From CAYTZO01 sp964442525 (GTDB lineage Bacteria; Patescibacteriota; Microgenomatia; UBA10105; UBA927), in assembly GCA_964442525.1 (NCBI GenBank), contig CAYTZO010000020.1, positions 1-15,142 on the forward strand: a stretch of DNA of 15,142 nucleotides, in the 5' to 3' direction. The notes beneath the pieces were generated by a model, which saw only the letters and a program-made list of their open reading frames with translations, did no database searches and was not told the DNA's origin. Shown here in pieces: positions 6,179 through 13,644 of the stretch (its first letter is position 1; every line of letters starts with the position of its first letter). The position numbers and the translations under genes were made by a program.

Positions 6179-6180
6179 GT

Positions 6181-7392
6181 ATGTTCAATGCCAACCTACT
6201 TCGCAAGGATTTTCCACAGCTCAAGAAAAAAATAGTATATCTTGACTCAACGGCAACCTCGCTTAAACCTCAAATGGTGATCGATAAGATGAATGAATAT
6301 TATACCGAGTACACCGCCAACGTTTTTCGCGGCATTTATAAGACGAGCGAAAAAGCCACGGAAGAATTTGAAGGTGCACGGCAAAAGGTGGCGCGATTCA
6401 TAAACGCTGGAAACGTAAGCGAGGTCGTCTTTACTCGTAGCACTACGGAGTCATTAAACCTTGTTGCCGCCGGTATTGGCAAAGAAAGCAGTCGTGGGGA
6501 CAATTTTGTCGTTACCATCATGGAACATCACTCGAACTTTGTCCAGTGGCAGCAGAGGGCATTCAAAAAAGGGATTGGGTTTTCCATATGGAATATAGAG
6601 AAGGACGGGACGCTTAATGTAAAAGAATTGGATAAATTTATTACTCGAAGAACAAAAGTACTCGCAATTACGGCCGTATCCAACGTTTTGGGCACAATTA
6701 ATCCCATTAAAGAAATAGTAAAGAGAGTAAAACGTCTCAATCCTGACTGTCTAGTGATCGTTGATGCAGCTCAGGCTGCTCCTCATATGAAGATTGATGT
6801 CGTGGATTGGGGAGCGGACGCCGCAGCTTTTTCCGGACACAAGATGCTCGGCCCAACTGGAGTCGGCGTCCTGTGGGCAAAATTTGATCTTCTAGAGCGG
6901 CTCAACCCGTATCAATATGGAGGAGAAATGATTAGCGAAGTGCACATCCATCGGACCGTCTTTAAAGAGCCGCCGCACAAGTTTGAGGCGGGGACGCCGG
7001 ACATTGCCGGGGTTATCGGGCTCGGTGCTGCCGTTGATTATCTGACAAAACTGGGCATGTCAAATGTTCGGGAGCATGAAAAAAAAATTACCGCCTACGC
7101 GATAGCGCGCATTGCCGAGCTTAAAAATGTTCATCTTGTCGGGCCTACGGACGTAAAACAGAAAGCAGGAGTAGTCACATTTACGATGAAAGGCATTCAT
7201 CCCCATGACATTGCTCAAATCCTTGATGAAGATAACGTCTATATCCGTGTCGGTTTCCACTGTGCCCAGCCTCTTCACGAATATCTGGCTACGGGTCCGA
7301 CAGCACGCGCATCTTTTTATATTTATACAACAAAGGAAGATATAAATGCTCTTATTACAGGGCTTCAAAAAGTTCAGAAAATACTTGGTTAG
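6181..7392 (+). CDS. sufS: cysteine desulfurase SufS (group II)
   Basis: PLP enzyme that removes sulfur from L-cysteine as an enzyme persulfide for Fe-S assembly; 403 residues, normal length. Visible landmarks: YLDSTATSLKP (20-30), the cofactor-stacking His117 in MEHHSN, Asp195 and Gln198 in VDAAQAAPH, PLP-binding Lys221 in FSGHKMLGPTG, and the persulfide-forming Cys361 in RVGFHCAQP. The last motif deviates slightly from the usual R-[AT]-GHHCAQP (Val and Phe replace Ala/Thr and His). The YGGEMI segment (246-251) and the short lobe around Cys361 are those of group II (SufS/CsdA) rather than IscS. The Rieske stop is 2 bp upstream and sufU starts 3 bp downstream. Pairing with SufU indicates the SufU-dependent type of sulfur transfer. 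Confidence 0.97.
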   Translation: MFNANLLRKDFPQLKKKIVYLDSTATSLKPQMVIDKMNEYYTEYTANVFRGIYKTSEKATEEFEGARQKVARFINAGNVSEVVFTRSTTESLNLVAAGIGKESSRGDNFVVTIMEHHSNFVQWQQRAFKKGIGFSIWNIEKDGTLNVKELDKFITRRTKVLAITAVSNVLGTINPIKEIVKRVKRLNPDCLVIVDAAQAAPHMKIDVVDWGADAAAFSGHKMLGPTGVGVLWAKFDLLERLNPYQYGGEMISEVHIHRTVFKEPPHKFEAGTPDIAGVIGLGAAVDYLTKLGMSNVREHEKKITAYAIARIAELKNVHLVGPTDVKQKAGVVTFTMKGIHPHDIAQILDEDNVYIRVGFHCAQPLHEYLATGPTARASFYIYTTKEDINALITGLQKVQKILG

Positions 7393-7395
7393 CCT

Positions 7396-7758
7396 ATGGA
7401 CATGTACCGTGATGCTATCTTGGACCACTACAAACACCCGAGAAACTTCGGACACCTGGCTCGTCCCGCTGCCAAAGCCAGTGCCTATAATGCAACATGC
7501 GGAGACAGAATTGTGATGGAAATAAATGGAAAAAAAGAAATTGACGATATACGATTTTCAGGAGAAGGATGTGCAATTAGTCAGGCATCGGCTTCGATGC
7601 TCACCGAAAACGTGAAGGGAATGAGACTTGAGAAAGTAATAAAAATAACGGCACATGATATTATTGATATGTTGGGGACAACGCTGACGCCATCGAGAGT
7701 GAAGTGTGCGACTCTCCCGCTTGAAGTACTACAAAAAGCCGTATATGGACGAAAATGA
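7396..7758 (+). CDS. sufU: SufU-type sulfur-transfer protein lacking the SufU insertion
   Basis: 120-residue U-type protein that would accept persulfide sulfur from SufS. It keeps the three Cys and the Asp of the family: Cys35 and Asp37 in ATCGD, Cys59 in GEGCAISQASASML, and Cys104 in RVKCATLP. The sequence around them (YRDAILDHYKHPRNFG, EGCAIS-ASASM, R-KCATLP) is SufU-like. However, Cys59 to Cys104 spans 45 residues, against 62 in B. subtilis SufU (Cys66-Cys128) and 43 in E. coli IscU (Cys63-Cys106). The 18-20 residue insertion usually used to tell SufU from IscU is therefore absent. Neighbours (sufS 3 bp upstream, no hscBA) favour a SufU role. Its 3' end overlaps the ferredoxin gene by 14 nt. 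Confidence 0.92.
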   Translation: MDMYRDAILDHYKHPRNFGHLARPAAKASAYNATCGDRIVMEINGKKEIDDIRFSGEGCAISQASASMLTENVKGMRLEKVIKITAHDIIDMLGTTLTPSRVKCATLPLEVLQKAVYGRK

Positions 7759-7999
7759 CCCAAAAGTAAAAAGAAAAATCAGAAACCTCACGATGCGGAT
7801 AGACCGGAGCCTGTGCATTGGAGCCGCCACCTGTGTAGCACTCGCGCCCAAAGCCTGGACACTCGATGATGAGGCAAAGGCGATTATTCTCGATACCGCG
7901 GATCAGGAAACGGACGAGGCGCTCATAGAGGCTGCCAAAGGCTGTCCGGTTTTGGCGATATTTATAACTGACGAAACCGGAAAACAACTTTTTCCTTGA
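7745..7999 (+). CDS. small single-cluster ferredoxin, three-Cys (predicted [3Fe-4S]) type
   Basis: 84-residue electron carrier with one cluster site: Cys24-x2-Ala27-x2-Cys30 in RSLCIGAATCVALAP and Cys67-Pro in AKGCPVLAI. The second Cys of the classic CxxCxxC loop is Ala27, leaving three Cys. This fits a [3Fe-4S] cluster, or a [4Fe-4S] cluster with a non-Cys ligand. The fold segments (MRIDRSLC, WTLDDEAKAIIL, a C-terminal ITDE strand) match monocluster ferredoxins. Starts are possible at 7745 or at ATG 7793 (MRIDR...); I chose 7745, but the shorter form is credible because the first 16 residues are not conserved-looking. It overlaps sufU by 14 nt. The 2-oxoacid oxidoreductase begins 52 bp after its stop, making it a likely acceptor for that enzyme as well as an Fe-S client. 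Confidence 0.88.
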   Translation: MDENDPKVKRKIRNLTMRIDRSLCIGAATCVALAPKAWTLDDEAKAIILDTADQETDEALIEAAKGCPVLAIFITDETGKQLFP

Positions 8000-8036
8000 C
8001 GCATGTCTTTTGTTTCTCCCAGCGACCACATAACTG

Positions 8037-8045
8037 TGATATTCT
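8037..8045 (+). promoter_or_regulatory. extended -10 promoter of the oxidoreductase genes
   Basis: TGA-TATTCT: an extended -10 (TG at 8037-8038, hexamer 8040-8045) ending 6 nt before ATG 8052. The start site would coincide with the ATG, so the mRNA is predicted to be leaderless. No -35 is seen at normal spacing. Confidence 0.5.
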
Positions 8046-8051
8046 AAAACT

Positions 8052-9791
8052 ATGACCAGCTCAGTTACCTGGAAAATCGGCGGGGAAGCAGGGTTTGGGA
8101 TTATGGCTTCGGGCACGATGCTTGCGCGGGCTTTTTCCCGTAACGGATATCACGTTTTTGCGATCAATGAATACCCGTCTCTGATCCGCGGCGGGCACAA
8201 CGCCATAACGGTGCGGATTGCCACGGAGAAATTTGAGGCACTCAACCGCGACGTTCACATATTAGTGGCTCTCAATAAACAGACCGTTGACCTTCACAAA
8301 GATGAAATGAAACAGGGCAGTCTCGTGCTTTTTGACAAAAAAGACGAGGACATCAAACCCGCTGATTTTCCTCAGGGAGTTAGGGCGCTTTCGGTTCCGT
8401 TCACAGAACTCGTCGCAAAGTTTGCCGGTGATCCAATCATGCGCAATACCGTCGCCCTTGGCGCCACTTTGGTTTTCCTCGGGGCGCCGTTTTCATTTCT
8501 TGAAGCCATAATCCGCGATCAATTTAAGAAAAAGGGAGAGGGGATTATTAAACAAAACGTTGACATTGCCAAATCGGGCTATGATTTTGCGAAACAAGCA
8601 TACGGCACCGAACAATCCTTGTTTCTTGAACCACCGAGCGCAAAGGAGCCTCAACTGATGCTCAACGGAAGTGAGGCGGTTGGCATTGGAGCGGTCCGCG
8701 CAGGACTCAAATTTGCGGCGATCTATCCGATGACGCCGATTAATGCGCTTATTACATTTCTCGCCGACCATGCAAAGAGCCTCAACCTTGTGTACAAACA
8801 GCCCGAAGATGAAATTGCCGGCATAAATATGGCTCTGGGCGCCGCAATCGGCGGTGTACGGAGTATGGTAGCTACATCCGGCGGAGGGTTTGCGCTCATG
8901 GTCGAAGGACTCGCATGGAGCGGCATGATAGAAACACCCCTGGTCGTTGATCTCGGAATGCGTGTAGGGCCTTCAACCGGTATGCCTACATGGAACGAAC
9001 AAGGGGAGCTGCAGTTTGTGATCCACGCAGGACACGGCGAGTTTCCCCGTATTGTGCTCGCGCCTGCGGACGCCCAGGAAGCATATGAGCTTACAACTCA
9101 GGCATTTAATTTCGCCGATCGCTATCAGGTGCCCGTGTTTGTCCTTACGGACAAGTATCTTAATGAGAGCCAGTGGTGTGTGAAGAGGTCAGATTTGTCC
9201 GGGACGGTAATGATAGACCGGGGAAAGCTCGTCAAAGAAAGCGATCTGCCGAAAGACGGCTCCTTTAAGCGCTACGATCTGAGCGTTCCCGACGGGGTTT
9301 CTCCCCGAAGCGTTCCGGGTCAGAAAAACGGATTTTTTTACGCAAACTCGTATGAGCACGATGAGGTCGGTCACGTAACAGAAGAGAAAGCGATGCGAAC
9401 GTCCATGGTCGACAAGCGGTTAAAAAAATTTACGGCAATTGCCAAAGACATGATGGCGCCCAAAGTTTTTGGTGACAGTGAGGCGGAAATTACGTTCGTC
9501 TCCTGGGGGACGACAAGAGGCCCGGTTTTGGAAGCGATAAAGCTCCTTCAATCGAAAGGCAAAAAAGTACAGCTCGTTCACTTTTCCTGGCTCTATCCGT
9601 TTCCTTCTGAGGCAACCCTCAAGCTTTTATCACCCTTAACACGCATCATCGACGTCGAACAAAACGCCATGGGACAACTCGCTGCTCTTATTCGGGAGCA
9701 CACGGGAATTTTGATAAAGGAAAAATTCCTCAAATATGACGGGAGGCCGTTTTTCCCTGAGGAAATTGTTGAGAGAGTTTCAGGCATATGA
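8052..9791 (+). CDS. 2-oxoacid:ferredoxin oxidoreductase, fused gamma-alpha subunit
   Basis: Large subunit of an anaerobic TPP-dependent enzyme that oxidatively decarboxylates a 2-oxoacid to acyl-CoA, passing electrons to ferredoxin. The 579 residues contain a gamma domain (about 1-185; GGEAGFGIMASGTMLA, NEYPSLIRGGHN) fused to an alpha domain (from about 204, NGSEAVGIGAVRAG). The alpha hallmarks are YPMTP (225-229, usually YPITP), EDEIAGINMALGAA (252-265), TSGGGFALM and GPSTGMPT (306-313). The final domain (about 485-579) includes the VSWGTTRGPVLEAI strand and ends PEEIVERVSGI. It belongs to the two-subunit KorA/OorA-like class. Substrate choice (pyruvate, 2-oxoglutarate or other) cannot be settled from motifs. 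It overlaps the beta-subunit gene by 4 nt (ATGA) and has its own predicted promoter. Confidence 0.95.
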   Translation: MTSSVTWKIGGEAGFGIMASGTMLARAFSRNGYHVFAINEYPSLIRGGHNAITVRIATEKFEALNRDVHILVALNKQTVDLHKDEMKQGSLVLFDKKDEDIKPADFPQGVRALSVPFTELVAKFAGDPIMRNTVALGATLVFLGAPFSFLEAIIRDQFKKKGEGIIKQNVDIAKSGYDFAKQAYGTEQSLFLEPPSAKEPQLMLNGSEAVGIGAVRAGLKFAAIYPMTPINALITFLADHAKSLNLVYKQPEDEIAGINMALGAAIGGVRSMVATSGGGFALMVEGLAWSGMIETPLVVDLGMRVGPSTGMPTWNEQGELQFVIHAGHGEFPRIVLAPADAQEAYELTTQAFNFADRYQVPVFVLTDKYLNESQWCVKRSDLSGTVMIDRGKLVKESDLPKDGSFKRYDLSVPDGVSPRSVPGQKNGFFYANSYEHDEVGHVTEEKAMRTSMVDKRLKKFTAIAKDMMAPKVFGDSEAEITFVSWGTTRGPVLEAIKLLQSKGKKVQLVHFSWLYPFPSEATLKLLSPLTRIIDVEQNAMGQLAALIREHTGILIKEKFLKYDGRPFFPEEIVERVSGI

Positions 9792-10651
9792 ATGAGATTA
9801 CCGCCGGAACATTTGCAACGAAATTTTTGCCCACCTGGTGCCCCGGATGCGGCGATTTCGGCATATGGATGTCTCTCAAAAACGCCCTTGCAAAGCTCGG
9901 CATAGGCACCGATGACGGCGTAGTAGTTTACGGGGTTGGTTGCCATGGCAACATGTACGATTGGATGAAGATTTACGGCGTTGCTGCCCTTCACGGCCGT
10001 ACGCTTCCGGTGGCACAGGGCCTCAAGCTCGCCAATCACAAACTGCCGGTGATGGTCGCTTCCGGCGACGGCGACGGACTGGGGGAGGGCGGTAATCATT
10101 TTATGCACGCAGCCAAGAGAAATCCGGATATTGCGGTATTTATCCATGATAATCAGGTGTATGGTCTCACGACGGGGCAGGCGTCACCCACAGCCAAGGC
10201 GGGTTTCAGGACCAAATCAACCCCCGAAGGAGTTACGGACGAGGCCATTAATCCGCTCACGCTTGCCATAACGAGTGGCGCGACTTTTGCCGCACGTGGG
10301 TTTGCGGGTGATACGCCCGGCCTCACCGATATTATGGCAGCGGCGATCGAACACAAAGGGTTTGCCGTCGTTGATATACTTCAGCCGTGCGTAACGTATG
10401 ATAAGGTGCATACGTACGCGTGGTACCGCGAGCGCCTCTACAAGCTCGAATCAGAAAACTATGTGCCGGATAATAAGATGAAAGCACTCGAAAAGGCCAT
10501 GGAGTGGGGTGACAAGATTCCCATCGGCATATTTTATAAAGAAGAAAAGCCCACAAGCGAAGAGAGAGAACCGGCGCTTTCGGGAGGACCTCTCAAAGAT
10601 GCGCCGCTTGGCATCGGAGAGTTGGATGCACTTCTTGATGAGTTTGTGTAG
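9788..10651 (+). CDS. 2-oxoacid:ferredoxin oxidoreductase beta subunit
   Basis: TPP- and [4Fe-4S]-binding subunit paired with the preceding gene; 287 residues, normal for the family. Cluster ligands are visible as Cys18-x2-Cys21 in TWCPGCGDFG plus Cys201 in LQPCVTYD; Cys52 (GCHGN) is the other conserved Cys. The TPP/Mg motif is SGDGDGLGEGGNH (92-104), followed by DNQVYGLTTGQASPT (121-135), which is nearly invariant. The C-terminal tail (KEEKPTSEERE and onward) is typical. No separate delta subunit with an 8-Fe ferredoxin domain is present, so an external ferredoxin must accept the electrons; the three-Cys ferredoxin upstream is a candidate. Start overlap ATGA indicates coupled translation. 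The next gene, lon, is on its own promoter 57 bp downstream. Confidence 0.95.
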   Translation: MNEITAGTFATKFLPTWCPGCGDFGIWMSLKNALAKLGIGTDDGVVVYGVGCHGNMYDWMKIYGVAALHGRTLPVAQGLKLANHKLPVMVASGDGDGLGEGGNHFMHAAKRNPDIAVFIHDNQVYGLTTGQASPTAKAGFRTKSTPEGVTDEAINPLTLAITSGATFAARGFAGDTPGLTDIMAAAIEHKGFAVVDILQPCVTYDKVHTYAWYRERLYKLESENYVPDNKMKALEKAMEWGDKIPIGIFYKEEKPTSEEREPALSGGPLKDAPLGIGELDALLDEFV

Positions 10652-10666
10652 AGTCAAAACTGGTAC

Positions 10667-10695
10667 TTGACGGAAGTTTTAGCAGTTGATATACT
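10667..10695 (+). promoter_or_regulatory. sigma-70 type promoter of lon
   Basis: TTGACG (10667-10672) and TATACT (10690-10695) are separated by exactly 17 bp. The -10 lies inside the spacer of the CIRCE element. The -10 ends 13 nt before ATG 10709, so the leader would be about 6 nt, or essentially none. Confidence 0.8.
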
Positions 10696-10705
10696 CGAGT
10701 GCTAA
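10679..10705. promoter_or_regulatory. CIRCE element (HrcA operator) over the lon promoter
   Basis: TTAGCAGTT, a 9-bp spacer, then GAGTGCTAA. The consensus CIRCE is TTAGCACTC-N9-GAGTGCTAA: the right arm is perfect, and the left arm matches at the first six of nine positions, with exact 9-9-9 geometry. It covers the -10 box and ends 3 bp before the lon ATG, an ideal place for repression by HrcA. The hrcA gene is not in the window. Confidence 0.85.
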
Positions 10706-10708
10706 ATA

Positions 10709-13141
10709 ATGCCTATGGCAGAAATTACGCCAACTGAACACGTCCTTCCTGTTGTTCCGATCCGCGACGGCATCGTTTTCCCCGGAACGGAGATGATCCT
10801 TACCTTTGGCCGGGCCAGATCCGTGGCTGCCATAGAGGCAGCGCAGTCGGTTGGCAAAAGGGTTGTCCTCGTAATGCAAAAAAACCCCGCCATTAACGAT
10901 CCGACCCCCTCTGATCTTTATACGGTAGGATCCATCGGAGAGATCGTCCAGATGATGAAAAACGAAGGAGAAATCAACGCGCTCGTGCGCGGCGTGTCCA
11001 AGGTAGAAATCCTCTCTTACGAATCGGTAGAGCCGTATTTCGTCGCACGGGTGTTGGAACTCCGCGATCAAGTTGAGGAGGGTGATGAAGTAAAGGCGCT
11101 GTTTAATTTTCTCTCAAACGAGCTGCGGCGGGCGGTAAAACTGGGCAAGACCATGGATTTTCTTACTTTCATGAATATTATGTCCGGGATTTCTCCCCAG
11201 GCGCTTTCGTACCAGGTGGCCGGCGTTCTTGATGTGAAGCCTGATGAGCGCCAGAGTCTTTTGGAGACTCCGTCAGTCAAATTACGTTTGGAAAAAGAAG
11301 TCGGGCATCTCGAAAAAGAGGTAAAAGTTCTCGAGCTCGAGAAAAAGATTGCGAGTAAAACGCAGGAAAAATTTGAAAAGGGCATGCGGGAGCAAGTGCT
11401 GCGTGAGCGCATGAAGACCATTGAAAAAGAACTGGGCGAGGACAGCGAAAACAAAGAAATTAAAGAACTCGCCGAGAAGGTTAAAAAGGCCGGCATGCCT
11501 ACCGAAGTGCAGGTAAAAGCGGAGAAAGAACTTTCCCGGCTCGCGCAGATGTCCGCATATAATCCCGAGGCTTCGTATGTGCGGACGTATCTTGACTGGT
11601 TGGTTGATTTGCCATGGAATGTCGCGAGCGCCAATAACGTCGTAATCAGCGACGCAGAGAAAGTTCTCAACGAGGATCACTACGGGCTCCAAAAAATTAA
11701 AGAACGCATAGTGGAATTTTTGGCAGTCATGAAACTTCGCGCAAAAGCTTCTCAGCCCAAAAAGCAAGGGGATGATAAAAAATCCGCTTCAGGCAAATCC
11801 GCGCCGACCATCCTTTGCTTTGTTGGTCCTCCCGGTGTCGGAAAAACATCCATCGGAAAATCCATAGCCCGCGCTTTGGGACGTAAGTTTGTGAAAATGT
11901 CTTTGGGCGGCATCCGCGATGAGGCAGAAATCCGTGGTCACAGGAGGACATACGTTGGCTCCATGCCGGGGCGCATCATCCAGGGGGTCAAGCAGGCAGG
12001 CACCAAAAATCCGGTTTTCATGCTCGATGAGATTGATAAAGTCGGTGCCGATTTCCGAGGCGATCCCTCGGCCGCGCTTCTGGAGGCGCTTGATCCAGAG
12101 CAAAACTACGCGTTTTCGGATCACTACCTGGAGGTGCCGTTTGATCTTTCCCAAGTCTTTTTTATCACGACCTGTAACGTCCTTGATACCATTCCTCCGG
12201 CACTCCGCGACAGGCTTGAAATTATTCATTTCCCCGGATACACAGAGGATGAAAAATTCCACATTGCCCGGGATTTTCTTTTTGAGAAGCAACGCGAACT
12301 CCATGGTCTGCCCAAGGGTACGGTAAAGCTTACAGATCAGGGCGTTCATGAGATTATCCGCCGCTACACGAGAGAAGCCGGAGTCCGGAACTTAGAGCGG
12401 GAAATTGCAACCATACTTCGCAAAATTGCCAAAAAAGTCGCCGAAGGCGAAAAAAGCAAAAAGACGTTCACGATTGGCGCGCAAGAACTCCATACCTATC
12501 TTGGACCGTATAAATTCAGCTCCTATCTTGCTGAGAAAAAGGATGAGGTCGGCATGGTCACGGGGCTTGCCTGGACAGAGGCGGGCGGGGACATCCTGTT
12601 TATCGAGGTTGCGCTTATGCCGGGTCGCGGCAGCTTGATACTTACCGGGCAGCTTGGCGACGTCATGAAGGAATCCGGTCAGGCCGCGCTTTCGTACGTC
12701 CGTAGCCGCTGGAAAGTCCTGGGGTTACCGGAAAAGTTCTATCAAAAACTTGATATTCACGTCCACGTGCCGGAAGGAGCTGTACCTAAAGACGGCCCGT
12801 CAGCCGGAGCGGCCATCGGTACGGCAATCGTGTCAGCGCTTACCAAGATCCCTGCCAGACGGACCGTTGCCATGACCGGAGAGATTACCCTGCGCGGCCG
12901 CGTGCTTGAAATCGGCGGCGTCAAAGAAAAAGTCATCGCCGCGCATAGGGCCGGAATTAAGACGGTGATCCTCCCCAAAAATAACAAGAAAGATCTTGAA
13001 GACATTCCTAAAAACGTGCTTCACGATTTGTCTTTTCACTTCGTCGAGCACATGGATGAAGTACTTAAGATTGTACTTACCAAGCCTCTTCCCTCCGAGC
13101 GCCTCTTCCGCGCCAGCCTCCGCCCTCAACTGACGGCATAA
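10709..13141 (+). CDS. lon: ATP-dependent protease Lon (LonA)
   Basis: Cytosolic AAA+ serine protease degrading misfolded and regulatory proteins; 810 residues, a standard LonA length. Domains in order: N-terminal LAN substrate-binding domain (about 10-205, starting LPVVPIRDGIVFPGT), coiled-coil/helical region (about 195-300), AAA+ module with Walker A GPPGVGKT (373-380), Walker B VFMLDEID (436-443) and sensor region (TTCN, 487-490; Arg500/Arg502), and the C-terminal protease domain. The Ser-Lys dyad is present: Ser698 in PKDGPSAG and Lys741 in GGVKEKVIAAH, the 43-residue spacing of E. coli Ser679/Lys722. A Lys/Ser-rich linker (349-365, QPKKQGDDKKSASGKSA) just before the AAA+ core is longer than in typical Lon. 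ATG 10709 is preferred; ATG 10715 is two codons later. Expression is predicted to be heat-inducible through the CIRCE operator. Confidence 0.97.
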   Translation: MPMAEITPTEHVLPVVPIRDGIVFPGTEMILTFGRARSVAAIEAAQSVGKRVVLVMQKNPAINDPTPSDLYTVGSIGEIVQMMKNEGEINALVRGVSKVEILSYESVEPYFVARVLELRDQVEEGDEVKALFNFLSNELRRAVKLGKTMDFLTFMNIMSGISPQALSYQVAGVLDVKPDERQSLLETPSVKLRLEKEVGHLEKEVKVLELEKKIASKTQEKFEKGMREQVLRERMKTIEKELGEDSENKEIKELAEKVKKAGMPTEVQVKAEKELSRLAQMSAYNPEASYVRTYLDWLVDLPWNVASANNVVISDAEKVLNEDHYGLQKIKERIVEFLAVMKLRAKASQPKKQGDDKKSASGKSAPTILCFVGPPGVGKTSIGKSIARALGRKFVKMSLGGIRDEAEIRGHRRTYVGSMPGRIIQGVKQAGTKNPVFMLDEIDKVGADFRGDPSAALLEALDPEQNYAFSDHYLEVPFDLSQVFFITTCNVLDTIPPALRDRLEIIHFPGYTEDEKFHIARDFLFEKQRELHGLPKGTVKLTDQGVHEIIRRYTREAGVRNLEREIATILRKIAKKVAEGEKSKKTFTIGAQELHTYLGPYKFSSYLAEKKDEVGMVTGLAWTEAGGDILFIEVALMPGRGSLILTGQLGDVMKESGQAALSYVRSRWKVLGLPEKFYQKLDIHVHVPEGAVPKDGPSAGAAIGTAIVSALTKIPARRTVAMTGEITLRGRVLEIGGVKEKVIAAHRAGIKTVILPKNNKKDLEDIPKNVLHDLSFHFVEHMDEVLKIVLTKPLPSERLFRASLRPQLTA

Positions 13142-13198
13142 ATTTGGCACCCGTTTAGCCCGCTGGAATAAATCAATGAGGATAGGAAAATTTAGCGC
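13142..13198. other. intergenic stretch after lon
   Basis: 57 bp between the lon stop and the predicted end of the minus-strand 94-aa gene. No convincing terminator or gene is visible. If the 94-aa gene is not real, the whole of 13142-13644 (503 bp) is non-coding and holds only the promoter-like boxes listed separately. Confidence 0.5.
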
Positions 13199-13483
13199 TT
13201 AGCTGAAGTTATAACTCAGGCCGTTACATTTTTCCGCTCCAGCGGCTTGGTGGAACATGTCATGGAGTACTTCAGCCTTACTAGATATAGGAAGGCCTGA
13301 TTTTCCAAAATTGTCTTTATTTACCGCTATGGATACAGAAAATCCGTCTGCACAAACGATTCTCGCTGTTCCAAAGTGTTCGGGATTTTGTGCGGCAAAT
13401 CGCACTTCTTGTCGGGAAAATTCATTTGCCTCTGCTTGAAAATTTAACGTATGTCTTATTATTGTTTGCAACTCATGTAGCAT
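13199..13483 (-). CDS. possible orphan hypothetical protein (94 aa)
   Basis: Not a recognised family. The minus-strand frame encodes 94 residues starting MLHELQTIIRHTLNFQAEAN. The middle looks like genuine protein (FGTARIVCADGFSVSIAVNK, with alternating strand-like residues, then SKAEVLHDMFHQAAGAEKCN). Support beyond the open frame is a promoter on the same strand, TTGATT (13519-13524), 17 bp, TAGAAT (13496-13501), placed 12 nt before the ATG, the same spacing as other genes here. There is no SD and no operon partner. It lies between lon and the GNAT gene in an AT-richer stretch. A competing plus-strand frame (13390-13575) is less convincing. It could be an accessory gene or a chance frame; I favour a gene slightly. 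Confidence 0.5.
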   Translation of the reverse strand: MLHELQTIIRHTLNFQAEANEFSRQEVRFAAQNPEHFGTARIVCADGFSVSIAVNKDNFGKSGLPISSKAEVLHDMFHQAAGAEKCNGLSYNFS

Positions 13484-13495
13484 ATATTAGTTTAT

Positions 13496-13524
13496 ATTCT
13501 AGGTTGTTTTCTTTAGTAAATCAA
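13496..13524 (-). promoter_or_regulatory. promoter on the minus strand for the 94-aa gene
   Basis: TTGATT (13519-13524) and TAGAAT (13496-13501), read on the minus strand, are separated by 17 bp. The -10 ends 12 nt before ATG 13483. Confidence 0.45.
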
Positions 13525-13629
13525 GGTAATTTGGGGACGGTCCTTGAATATGTTGTTGGGACGGCCCAGAAATGAAGTAGTTTCGAGTACTCCCGATCGG
13601 CCGCGTATATATCTTTGGCCTAGATAGTT

Positions 13630-13635
13630 TATAAT
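13630..13635 (+). promoter_or_regulatory. -10 box TATAAT of the GNAT gene
   Basis: Perfect TATAAT ending 9 nt before ATG 13645, giving an almost leaderless transcript. No consensus -35 is seen upstream. Confidence 0.55.
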
Positions 13636-13644
13636 CATTTCCTG

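Noticed and set aside
7706..7744. Longer start for the small ferredoxin
   Set aside because: It adds a basic 13-residue stretch inside sufU that is not typical of these ferredoxins; ATG 7745 or 7793 fits better.
7996..8001. TTGACG as a -35 box for the oxidoreductase genes
   Set aside because: It is 38 bp from the TATTCT -10 box, far outside the usable spacing, and no -10 is found 16-18 bp after it.
13533..13567. Imperfect repeat GGGACGGTCC / GGGACGGCCC in the gap before the GNAT gene
   Set aside because: There are only two short copies, 24 bp apart, with no terminal repeats or duplicated targets; too little to call a mobile or regulatory element.
13390..13575. Plus-strand 61-aa hydrophobic reading frame
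   Set aside because: It starts at a non-ATG codon without SD or promoter and overlaps the better-supported minus-strand frame.
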